A stretch of 64,000 bases of DNA from JAOUGY01 sp963785075 (GTDB lineage Bacteria > Actinomycetota > Acidimicrobiia > Spongiisociales > ZC4RG35), in assembly GCA_963785075.1 (NCBI GenBank), contig CAWATW010000010.1:434001-498000 (forward strand), read 5' to 3'. This document shows positions 56,938 through 64,000 of the stretch, in pieces; the stretch's first letter is position 1; every line of letters starts with the position of its first letter. Both the position numbers and the translations under genes were made by a program. A model generated the notes under the pieces. It made no database searches. It was not told where the DNA came from and saw nothing but the letters and a program-made list of their open reading frames with translations.

Positions 56938-58155
56938 ATGAAGATCGACGTTCAGGTCATGGAGGCGCTCGAGTTGCTCGAACGCGAACGCGGCGTCCCG
57001 GTCGACACCATTCTCGATGCGCTCGCAAACGCCCTCGTATCCGCCTACAAGCGGAGCCCCGGTGCCGCCGAAGAAGCTCGTGTGACGATCGACCCCGACT
57101 CCGGGGAGATCTTCGTGTACGCCCAGGAGCTCGACGAAGACGGAAACGTCGTTCGCGAGTGGGAGGACACTCCCGACGACTTTGGTCGCATCGCCGCTCA
57201 AACCGCCAAGCAGGTGATCGCGCAGCGCCTTCGTGAGGCCAAACGCGATCAGGTGTTCGACGTGTATGAGGGTCGCGAAGGCGACCTGATCACCGGCATC
57301 GTCCAGCAAGTCGACAATCGATATGTCATCCTCGACCTCGGTGACGCAGAGGCCCTCATGCCCGGCTCCGAGCGCATCCCATACGAGCGGTTGGATCGTG
57401 GCAATCGGATCAAGGCGTTGATCCTCGAAGTCCGCAACGACGCAAAGGGCCCTCAGATAGTGGTGAGCCGGAGCCACCCGGATCTCGTGCGGAGACTGCT
57501 GGAGCTCGAGGTGCCCGAACTCGTGGACGGCACCGTCGAGATCGCAGCGATCGCCCGTGAGCCGGGACACAGGACAAAGATCGCGGTGAGCTCCAACGAC
57601 CCCAACGTCGACCCCAAGGGAGCATGTGTGGGCGCCAGGGGCTCGAGGGTGCGGCAGGTGGTCAACGAGCTCCGTGGCGAGAAGGTCGACGTGGTGCAAT
57701 ACCGCGACGACACCGCACAGTTCATCACAGAGGCGCTCGGTCCGGCCAAGGTAAAGGAAGTCATCATCGATGACGAGACCGGTACGGCCAAGGTGATCGT
57801 GAGCGAGCACCAGCTTTCGCTGGCCATCGGCAAGGAAGGTCAGAACGCCCGACTGGCCGCCCGGCTGTCGGGCTACAAGATCGACATTCGCTCCGATGAG
57901 GTCGAGGTCCCCGTCGAAAGCCCTGAGCCCGAAACCCCGCCGGAGGCGCCTGCGCCCCCAGGCGACGGCGAGTCGACGGTCCCGGCGGATGCTGCAGCCG
58001 CCGTATCTGACGGCGCAGCCTCAGGAGATGAGACCCCTGAGGAGGTTGCCGCCGAGACGCCTGAGCCCGAAGTGATTGGCTCGCCGGCCTCGGAAGAGGC
58101 TCCTTCGAGTACCGAGGAAGGGGCCGGAGACACCGGCGCCGGCGAAGAAGAGTGA
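56938..58155 (+). CDS. nusA: Transcription elongation/termination factor NusA
   Basis: A 405-residue RNA polymerase-binding factor. N-terminal domain: EALELLERERGVPVDTILDALANAL. S1 domain at about 115-190: GDLITGIVQQVDNRYVILDLG. KH1 and KH2 at about 210-325: DPKGACVGARGSRVRQVVNELRGEKVDVV, then HQLSLAIGKEGQNARLAARLSGYKIDI (key residues). The last 75 or so residues are a disordered Pro/Glu/Ala acidic tail, different from the helical repeats of E. coli NusA. GAGGAG lies before the ATG. YlxR, which normally follows, is missing. Confidence 0.95.
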   Translation: MKIDVQVMEALELLERERGVPVDTILDALANALVSAYKRSPGAAEEARVTIDPDSGEIFVYAQELDEDGNVVREWEDTPDDFGRIAAQTAKQVIAQRLREAKRDQVFDVYEGREGDLITGIVQQVDNRYVILDLGDAEALMPGSERIPYERLDRGNRIKALILEVRNDAKGPQIVVSRSHPDLVRRLLELEVPELVDGTVEIAAIAREPGHRTKIAVSSNDPNVDPKGACVGARGSRVRQVVNELRGEKVDVVQYRDDTAQFITEALGPAKVKEVIIDDETGTAKVIVSEHQLSLAIGKEGQNARLAARLSGYKIDIRSDEVEVPVESPEPETPPEAPAPPGDGESTVPADAAAAVSDGAASGDETPEEVAAETPEPEVIGSPASEEAPSSTEEGAGDTGAGEEE

Positions 58156-58195
58156 CGCGCCTGACGGCGCACGACGATTGAGAGACGGAGAGAGA

Positions 58196-60265
58196 GTGGC
58201 GAAGATCAGGATCTACGAGCTGGCGCGAGAGCTGGACCTCGAATCGAAAGAGGTCGTTGAGAAGGCGCAGGAGCTCGGTTTCGGCGTGAAGACCGCTTCT
58301 TCCAGTTTGGAAGACGGCGACGCCGATCGCGTCCGCGCCGCTCTCGGTGGGGCCGAACCGACCGCAGAGCCGGAACCCGAGCCGGAACCGGAGCCCGAGC
58401 CGGAACCGAAGCCCGAGCCGGAACCCGAGCCCGAGCCGGAACCCGAGCCGGAACCCGAGCCGGAACCCGAGCCGGAACCGGAACCGGAGCCAGAAGGCGA
58501 CGAAGTGGGCATCGTGTCCCTTGTCGAGGGCGTCAGCGTCGCCGATTTCGCCGCGGCGATCGGACAGTCGGCTCCTGAGATCGTGAAAGAACTCCTGGTG
58601 AGGGGAAGGCCGATCGGGGCAGTTGCGCCCATGCCGGCCGATCTCATGGACGACATAGCCGAGAAGTACGGTTTCATCGTCGAGGTCGAGGCGATCCCAC
58701 CCGCCCCTGCCGCTGCCGCCAAGGAACCCGATGTTCGTCCGGGAGACGAGGGGTCTCTGGCGCCGCGACCTCCCGTGGTCACGGTGATGGGCCATGTCGA
58801 CCACGGCAAGACCACCCTCCTCGACAGCATCCGCAAGGCGAGCGTGGTCGCCGACGAGCAGGGTGGGATCACCCAGCACATAGGTGCGTATCAAGTGGAG
58901 GTCGGTGGCAACAAGATCACGTTCATCGACACTCCGGGCCACGCAGCGTTCTCGACCATGCGCGCCAGGGGCGCCAACGTCACCGACATCGTCGTGCTCG
59001 TGGTTGCTGCCGACGACGGGGTGATGCCGCAGACGATCGAAGCCATCAGCCATGCCAAGGCTGCCGGTGTCGAGATGATCGTTGCCGTCAACAAGATCGA
59101 TCTTCCCGGCGCCGATCCATTCCGGGTTCGGACGATGCTGACCGAGCACGACGTGATCACCGAGGATCTGGGTGGCGAGGTTCCGACCGTCGAGGTCTCA
59201 GCCGTGACCGGGGCAGGTATCGACAATCTGCTCGAGGTCATCGATCTCATCGCCCAGTTGCAGGAGTACAAGGCCAACCCGACCGCCAATCCGGAGGGTG
59301 TCGTCGTCGAGTCCCAACTCGATCCGGGCATGGGACCCACTGCCACGGTGATCGTCCAACGAGGAACACTCGGGCAGGGCGATGCATTCGTTGCCGGCGC
59401 AGTGGCCGGGCGGGTTCGGGCGATGATGGACCATGAGGGCAATCGACTCAAGGAGGCGGGTCCATCGACTCCGGTCTTGATCATGGGGTGGTCCGACGTG
59501 CCGACGGCGGGTGACCACTTCGAGGTGTATCCCAACGACAGGGAAGCACGAGCGGTGGCCGCCGAGCGGGCCCAGGCGATGCGCGATGACGAGCAACGCC
59601 TTCCTTCCGCCAAGGAGCGCCTGCAGAGCCTGCTCGAGCAGCTCCGTTCAGAGGAGACCGAGCTCAGGATCATCGTCAAGGCCGATGCCCATGGCTCGAT
59701 CGAAGCCCTCCGAGATTCGATCGCGAAGATCGGCCGCGACGAAGGGCGCATCGACATCGTGCACTCTGCGGTCGGCGGGATCAACGAGAACGATGTGACC
59801 CTCGCCGAAGTCACTGGATCGGTCATCGTCGGCTTCAATGTTCGACCCGACGGCAAGGCGCGTCGTGCCGCCGAGCAGAAGGGCATCGAGATCCGCACCT
59901 ACGGCATCATCTACGAGCTGTTGGATGAGCTGGAGTCCATGCTGGTCGGCAAGCTCGCTCCGGACATCCAGGAAGTGGTTCTGGGGACGGCCGAGGTTCG
60001 GGCGCTGTTCAAGGTGCCACGTATCGGAACCGTCGCCGGGTGCTACGTCACGGAAGGCGTCATCCAGCGCAACGCCAGCGTCCGGCTGCTGCGGGACGGT
60101 GTGGTCATCCACACCGGGCCGATCGGGTCGCTCCGGCGGTTCAAGGACGACGTGCGCGAGGTCGCAACCGGGTTCGAGTGCGGAATCGGGATCGAGGGGT
60201 ACAACGACCTCAAGGACGGCGATGTCATCGAGGCCTTCGTGACGCGCGAGGTGCCTCGCACCTGA
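58196..60265 (+). CDS. infB: Translation initiation factor IF-2
   Basis: A 689-residue initiator-tRNA GTPase. An N-terminal IF2_N motif (IRIYELARELDLESKEVVEKAQELG), a Pro-Glu tract at residues 58-100, a second IF2_N-like domain (about 105-160), G domain with GHVDHGKTT, DTPGHAAF, NKID, then domain II and C-terminal domains with RALFKVPRIGTVAGCYVTEG. It is shorter than most actinobacterial IF-2, which have a long basic Ala/Pro/Gly linker; the Glu-Pro tract replaces it. GTG start follows GACGGAGAGAGAG. Confidence 0.94.
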   Translation: MAKIRIYELARELDLESKEVVEKAQELGFGVKTASSSLEDGDADRVRAALGGAEPTAEPEPEPEPEPEPEPKPEPEPEPEPEPEPEPEPEPEPEPEPEPEGDEVGIVSLVEGVSVADFAAAIGQSAPEIVKELLVRGRPIGAVAPMPADLMDDIAEKYGFIVEVEAIPPAPAAAAKEPDVRPGDEGSLAPRPPVVTVMGHVDHGKTTLLDSIRKASVVADEQGGITQHIGAYQVEVGGNKITFIDTPGHAAFSTMRARGANVTDIVVLVVAADDGVMPQTIEAISHAKAAGVEMIVAVNKIDLPGADPFRVRTMLTEHDVITEDLGGEVPTVEVSAVTGAGIDNLLEVIDLIAQLQEYKANPTANPEGVVVESQLDPGMGPTATVIVQRGTLGQGDAFVAGAVAGRVRAMMDHEGNRLKEAGPSTPVLIMGWSDVPTAGDHFEVYPNDREARAVAAERAQAMRDDEQRLPSAKERLQSLLEQLRSEETELRIIVKADAHGSIEALRDSIAKIGRDEGRIDIVHSAVGGINENDVTLAEVTGSVIVGFNVRPDGKARRAAEQKGIEIRTYGIIYELLDELESMLVGKLAPDIQEVVLGTAEVRALFKVPRIGTVAGCYVTEGVIQRNASVRLLRDGVVIHTGPIGSLRRFKDDVREVATGFECGIGIEGYNDLKDGDVIEAFVTREVPRT
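58367..58495 (+). repeat. In-frame 12-bp minisatellite encoding Pro-Glu repeats in IF-2
   Basis: Tandem copies of GAGCCGGAACCC and variants encode 43 residues of alternating Glu and Pro, with a single Lys. Each 12-base unit adds two Glu-Pro pairs, so copy-number changes keep the frame. Confidence 0.9.
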
Positions 60266-60273
60266 GCCCGCGG

Positions 60274-60567
60274 ATGGTTGTCGCTGGACTCCGATTCGAG
60301 ATTCGAGTGCCGCTCGCCAACTCCCTGAAGGAGAAGCGTGCGGTGATTCGCCCCCTGGTCGAAGCGCTGCGCCGGGCGGCGTCGGTGAGCGTTTCGGAGG
60401 TCGATCACCAGGACACGTGGCAACGCTCGGCGATCGGCGTCGCCATCGTCACGCCGGATCCGCGAGCGATGGAGCGAATCGTCAACATGGTGTGCGAGCG
60501 TTTCGATTCCGATGCCAACATCGAGGTGTTGAACACTTCGATCGAATACGTTGAGATGGAGCCATGA
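60274..60567 (+). CDS. DUF503 (YlxP-like) protein
   Basis: A 97-residue DUF503 protein: VVAGLRFEIRVPLANSLKEKRAVIRPLVEALRRAASVSVSEVDHQDTWQRSAIGVAIV is the family pattern (LxxSLKEKR and the EVDHQDxWQR core). Members lie between infB and rbfA. Function unknown, possibly tied to ribosome assembly. ATG start eight bases after infB; end overlaps rbfA. Confidence 0.92.
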   Translation: MVVAGLRFEIRVPLANSLKEKRAVIRPLVEALRRAASVSVSEVDHQDTWQRSAIGVAIVTPDPRAMERIVNMVCERFDSDANIEVLNTSIEYVEMEP

Positions 60568-60914
60568 GCGAACGTATGCGCCGAGTGAACTCGATCGTTC
60601 ACGAGATCCTCGCCGAGGAGGTGGAGATCCTCAAGGATCCGCGGCTTTCCATGGTGACCATCACCGGTGTCGTGACCGCTCCGAATCTGCGTCGTGCCAC
60701 CGTGTACTTCTCGACCTTGGATCCCGATTCCCTGGAGCCGGCCCGTGAAGCGCTCACCGCCGCTGCCCCTCGATTGCGTCGGGCGCTGGGACATCAGGTG
60801 AGGATGAAATACACGCCCGCCCTCGAGTTCGAGATCGACCAGGGTGTGATCGGCGGTGAGCGGATCGATGCGATTCTCAGAGAACTTGCCCACGAACAGG
60901 ATGAAGAAGAGTGA
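60564..60914 (+). CDS. rbfA: Ribosome-binding factor A
   Basis: A 116-residue KH-fold 30S cold-shock assembly factor. MSERMRRVNSIVHEILAEEVEILKDPRLSMVTITGV, then LRRATVYFSTLD and LRRALGHQVRMKYTPALEFEID are typical. Overlaps DUF503 gene by four bases and nrnA by four, all coupled. Confidence 0.95.
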   Translation: MSERMRRVNSIVHEILAEEVEILKDPRLSMVTITGVVTAPNLRRATVYFSTLDPDSLEPAREALTAAAPRLRRALGHQVRMKYTPALEFEIDQGVIGGERIDAILRELAHEQDEEE

Positions 60915-61888
60915 TCGATCACCCCGAACTCGAGCACGCCGCCAAGATCGTCGGATCCGCCGACACACTCGCGATGGCATGTCACATCGGTCCCGATGGA
61001 GATGCGCTCGGTTCGATGCTGGCGCTTGCGGTCGCCGCACGTTCCGCAGGCAAGACCGTTTTTGCGAGCTTCGGAGAGCCCTTCGTGATCCCGGACACCT
61101 ACAGGTTTCTCCCGATCGACATGCTCGTCGAGCCGAGTGCCGTTCCGTCCCAGCCGGCGACGATGGTCACCTTCGACGCCGGCTCGATCGACAGGCTCGG
61201 CACGCTGCGACCGATGGCGGAAGCCGCGGGTGAGCTCGTGGTGATCGACCATCACATCTCGAACACCGGTTTCGGCAGCTGCAACCTCGTCGTCCCCGAC
61301 GCGGCGGCGACGGCCGAGATCGTATTCGACCTCCTTGGGCGCATCGGCTGGGATGTGGACGAAGTGGTGGCGAACTGCCTGCACACCGGGATCGTCACCG
61401 ACACAGGCAGGTTCCAGTATTCGAACACGACACCCCGCACGCTGGAGGTGGCATCGGCGCTCGTGAACGCCGGGGCGCGTCCAGAGCTGGTGGGCCAGCA
61501 CGTCTATGAGGAGGTGCCCTTCGGGTATCTGGCAGTTGCAGGCGCGGTGCTGACTCGAGCGGTGCTGGAACCCGAACGCCGATTCGTCTGGTCGGTGCTC
61601 ACCGAAGAGGATCTGGTGGCGGGTGGAATCGGTCTGGACGACGCCGATCCGCTCATCGACGCGCTCCGTGTCGCGCGCGAATCGGATGTTGCCGCCCTGT
61701 TCAAGGTGCTCGACGACGATCGGGTCAAGGGCTCGCTTCGTTCCAGGGGACGGGTCGACGTCGGGGAGATCGCAGTGGATCTCGGTGGGGGAGGGCACCA
61801 CAACGCCGCCGGCTTCACGGTCGAGGGTTCGGTGGAGACTGCCATCGACGCCGTGAGGCAGCGTCTCGAGCCAGTGGTGGACGCGTGA
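60911..61888 (+). CDS. nrnA: DHH/DHHA1 phosphoesterase, NrnA-like
   Basis: A 325-residue bifunctional oligoribonuclease/pAp phosphatase-like enzyme. DHH motifs: MACHIGPDGDALGSMLAL, TFDAGSIDR, VIDHHISNTGFG; C-terminal DHHA1 with VKGSLRSRG and LGGGGHHNAAGFTV. It degrades nanoRNAs or cyclic dinucleotide products in relatives. GTG start coupled to rbfA, end coupled to truB. The rbfA-nrnA-truB order is common in Gram-positives. Confidence 0.92.
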   Translation: MIDHPELEHAAKIVGSADTLAMACHIGPDGDALGSMLALAVAARSAGKTVFASFGEPFVIPDTYRFLPIDMLVEPSAVPSQPATMVTFDAGSIDRLGTLRPMAEAAGELVVIDHHISNTGFGSCNLVVPDAAATAEIVFDLLGRIGWDVDEVVANCLHTGIVTDTGRFQYSNTTPRTLEVASALVNAGARPELVGQHVYEEVPFGYLAVAGAVLTRAVLEPERRFVWSVLTEEDLVAGGIGLDDADPLIDALRVARESDVAALFKVLDDDRVKGSLRSRGRVDVGEIAVDLGGGGHHNAAGFTVEGSVETAIDAVRQRLEPVVDA

Positions 61889-62787
61889 GCCAAACCCGTG
61901 GGAATCCGGCAGGCCTGGACGGTTTCCTCGTGGTCGACAAACCTCCGGGGCTGACCTCGCATGACGTGGTGGCGGCGGTTCGACGGGTCACGCAGACCAA
62001 GAAGGCCGGACACGCCGGGACGCTCGACCCCATGGCGACCGGCGTCGTGGTGGTGGCGCTGGCCCGTGCGACACGTCTCATTCGCTATGTCCAGGAGACG
62101 ATGAAGGAGTACGTGGCCACCGCTCGCTTCGGGGTCGCCACCGACACTCTCGACGCGGACGGCGCGATTCTCACGCGAGAGCCGATGGAGATCACCGCCG
62201 ATGACGTGATTGCGGTCTCCCGGAGATTCGTCGGCGACATCCTTCAGGTCCCGCCGATGGTCTCTGCACTGAAGGTCGGTGGACGCAGGCTGTATGAACT
62301 GGCCCGGGAAGGCACCGAGGTCGAACGCGAAGCCCGCCCGGTGGTAGTCCACGACATCGAGATCCTCGACGTAGGCCCGCCTCCCTATCCGGATGTCGAG
62401 ATGCGCGTCTCCTGCGGCAAGGGCACCTACATCCGGTCTCTTGCCGACGACATCGCCGCCGCTCTCGGTGGACGGGCGCACTTGACGGCGCTCCGGAGAA
62501 CCGCGGTCGGACGCTTCACGCTCGACAAGGCGGTCACCGTCGACGAGCTCGAGTCCAGGTGGGCTGAGATGCTGATATCACCCAGGGCAGGCTTGTCGGA
62601 TCTCCCCGCAACGGTCGTGACCGACGACGAGGCAAGAGCCGTGGCGCATGGCGTTCGCTTCGCACACCGGATCGCGCCCGATATCGAAGACGACACGCCG
62701 TTCTGTGTCGTCGGCAGCGACGATCGCCTGCTCGCCGTGTACCGGAACGCAGCCAACGGCTCCCGTGCCGACGTGGTGATCGCGTGA
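61885..62787 (+). CDS. truB: tRNA pseudouridine-55 synthase
   Basis: A 300-residue enzyme making Psi55 in the tRNA T-loop. LDGFLVVDKPPGLTSHDVVAAVRR, catalytic Asp48 in KAGHAGTLDPMATGVVVVAL, YVATARFGVATDTLDADG, QVPPMVSALKVGGRRLYELAREG and CGKGTYIRSLADDI mark TruB. A C-terminal PUA-like part follows. GTG start overlaps nrnA. Confidence 0.95.
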   Translation: MSQTRGNPAGLDGFLVVDKPPGLTSHDVVAAVRRVTQTKKAGHAGTLDPMATGVVVVALARATRLIRYVQETMKEYVATARFGVATDTLDADGAILTREPMEITADDVIAVSRRFVGDILQVPPMVSALKVGGRRLYELAREGTEVEREARPVVVHDIEILDVGPPPYPDVEMRVSCGKGTYIRSLADDIAAALGGRAHLTALRRTAVGRFTLDKAVTVDELESRWAEMLISPRAGLSDLPATVVTDDEARAVAHGVRFAHRIAPDIEDDTPFCVVGSDDRLLAVYRNAANGSRADVVIA

Positions 62788-63719
62788 TCCTCACCGGCGA
62801 TCCCCTGGACTGGCGATTGCCAGACCACGTGGTGACCGCCGTGGCAGTCGGCGTGTTCGACGGGGTGCATCGGGGCCACAGAGCGGTGATCGAACAGGTC
62901 GTCGGCCATGCCCACGAGCGCGGCCTCACGCCCGCCGTCCTGACATTCGACCCTCACCCGCTCGAAGTGCTCTCACCGAACCGTGCGCCCAGACTGCTGT
63001 CGACGATCGGCCAACGCATCACCGCACTCACGAGTGCCGGAGCGGATGTGGTCGGTGTTCTGCCCTTCCCCATCATTCGCGACATGGCGCCCGATCACTT
63101 CGCACGCGAGGTGCTCGGTACGCACCTCCGTGCCAAGCTGGTCGCCGTCGGGTCTGACTTCAGATTCGGACGTGATCGCTCGGGCGATCTCGATACGCTT
63201 CGGACGGCCGGCGTCTCAGAAGGGTACGAGCTGCTTGCGATCGATCTGGTCGCCGACGACGGACACGGGCCGATCTCGTCCACGGCGATCCGGGAGCTCC
63301 TGCAGGCAGGAGAAGTGGCAGCCGCCGCCGAGCTGTTGGGTCATCCGTACGAGTTGAGCGGGATCGTCGTGGAAGGCGACCGGCGGGGGCGCACGATCGG
63401 GTTCCCGACCGCCAATCTCGCAATCGACGAGCGCATCGCAACACCGGCCGATGGCGTCTACTCGGCCTGGGCGCTGTGTCACGAAGACCTGAGGCCGGCG
63501 GTCGTGAACATCGGTGTACGACCCACTTTCGATGGGACTCGGCGCACGATCGAGGCACATCTGTTGGAGTTCGACAATGATCTGTATGGAAAGGCCATGG
63601 ACATCAGGTTCGTCGAGCGCCTCCGCGGGGAGCAGCGGTACGACTCTGTCGAAGATCTCGTGGCACAGATCGCCGTCGACGTCGAAAACGCCAAGATCAG
63701 CCTGGAGGTCGGTACGTGA
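62784..63719 (+). CDS. ribF: Bifunctional riboflavin kinase/FAD synthetase
   Basis: A 311-residue enzyme making FMN and FAD. N-terminal FMN adenylyltransferase: VGVFDGVHRGHR (HxGH-type), TFDPHPLEVL, VGSDFRFGRDRSGDLDTLR and ISSTAIRELLQAGEVAAAAELLG. C-terminal flavokinase: GRTIGFPTANLAID, GVYSAWA and NIGVRPTFDG. GTG start coupled to truB. FAD and FMN made here would supply ETF and ApbE. In relatives rpsO follows; here a RidA-type gene does. Confidence 0.95.
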   Translation: MILTGDPLDWRLPDHVVTAVAVGVFDGVHRGHRAVIEQVVGHAHERGLTPAVLTFDPHPLEVLSPNRAPRLLSTIGQRITALTSAGADVVGVLPFPIIRDMAPDHFAREVLGTHLRAKLVAVGSDFRFGRDRSGDLDTLRTAGVSEGYELLAIDLVADDGHGPISSTAIRELLQAGEVAAAAELLGHPYELSGIVVEGDRRGRTIGFPTANLAIDERIATPADGVYSAWALCHEDLRPAVVNIGVRPTFDGTRRTIEAHLLEFDNDLYGKAMDIRFVERLRGEQRYDSVEDLVAQIAVDVENAKISLEVGT

Positions 63720-64000
63720 CCCAGCGAATCGGATCCCAATCACGGTATGAGGACGCCTACGGGTTCTGCCGTGCCCTTCGCATCGGAGACAGGGTCGAGG
63801 TCGCCGGCACCGCGCCGATTCCACAGGATGGCTCGGATCCGCCTGAAGGTCCCTATCAGCAGATGATCCTGTGTGGACGGATCGTCATCGACGCTCTCGA
63901 ACAGCTCGGTGCATCTGCCGCAGACGTCGTCAGAACCCGGACGTACATCACGAGCTCGATCGATTCCGAAGAGGTGGGTCGAGCCCATGGTGAGCTGTTC
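63716..64000 (+). CDS. RidA/YjgF family protein (3' end beyond the window)
   Basis: The first 95 codons of a RidA-family protein: SRYEDAYGFCRALRIGDRVEVAGTAPI (start of the family's strand and SGT-like motif), then GPYQQMILCGRIVIDALEQLGASAADVVRTRTYITS. Members hydrolyse reactive enamines from amino-acid metabolism or act in related deaminations. GTG overlaps the ribF stop by four bases. The catalytic Arg region is partly visible (RTRTYI). Confidence 0.85.
   Translation, partial: MTQRIGSQSRYEDAYGFCRALRIGDRVEVAGTAPIPQDGSDPPEGPYQQMILCGRIVIDALEQLGASAADVVRTRTYITSSIDSEEVGRAHGELF

Noticed and set aside
1..64000. tRNA, rRNA and insertion sequences
   Set aside because: No cloverleaf-like or rRNA segment and no transposase or terminal inverted repeat was recognised by eye.

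Overview
This is a high-GC (about 65%) chromosomal window from an actinobacterium. The evidence is a WhiG-type sigma factor, a DUF2469 protein beside a signal peptidase, the mutM-acyP-smc-ftsY order, the long rpsB-tsf-pyrH-frr-cdsA-dxr-rseP-ispG-proS run, frequent GTG starts, and many genes that appear to be leaderless with a TANNNT box 6-10 nt before the start codon. No rRNA, tRNA, prophage, transposase or CRISPR-Cas was seen. A deep lineage such as Acidimicrobiia is my guess only.

Layout. 1-2292 (minus): a membrane-protein operon (DUF4350, DUF4129, multi-pass protein). 2360-9417 (plus): mutM, acyP, smc, ftsY, cdd, ppk2. 9477-11945: a META lipoprotein, a doubtful small ORF, and etfAB. 12052-17223: a redox locus of a ferric-reductase-like haem protein, ApbE, a Pro/Gly-rich membrane protein and an exported protein with an Asp/Glu/His tail, divergent from an OmpR-type two-component system. 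17240-21983: nucleotide and sugar-phosphate salvage (deoA, phosphohexomutase, upp), a SIMPL protein and an alkyltransferase-like protein. 22013-27509 (minus): a DUF3179 lipoprotein, an unknown lipoprotein and PEP carboxylase. 27531-28378: a 0.85-kb intergenic repeat block. 28423-37060: ffh, rpsP, a KH protein, rimM, a NarL-type two-component system with a divergent lipoprotein, trmD, rplS, two lepB genes around DUF2469, and yraN. 37079-39564 (minus): GDP-fucose synthesis (gmd, fcl) and two tiny genes. 39616-44546: crotonase, comM, dprA, xerC, whiG. 44863-56233: translation, UMP kinase, lipid and isoprenoid genes, proS, fdhD, serC. 56445-64000: rimP, nusA, infB, DUF503, rbfA, nrnA, truB, ribF and a partial RidA-family gene.

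How they work together. Most of the window is a housekeeping backbone: co-translational targeting (FtsY, Ffh, two signal peptidases, RseP), ribosome assembly and modification (RimM, TrmD, RimP, RbfA, TruB), translation (S16, L19, S2, EF-Ts, RRF, IF-2, ProRS), MEP-pathway enzymes (Dxr, IspG) and pyrimidine salvage (Cdd, DeoA, Upp). The more individual parts are the ApbE/haem/acidic-tail locus with its two-component system, intergenic repeats built on a 7-bp period, and acidic or Pro-Glu low-complexity extensions on several core proteins. Compared with the order I remember from relatives, rnhB (near yraN), ylxR (between nusA and infB) and rpsO (after ribF) are not at their usual positions.
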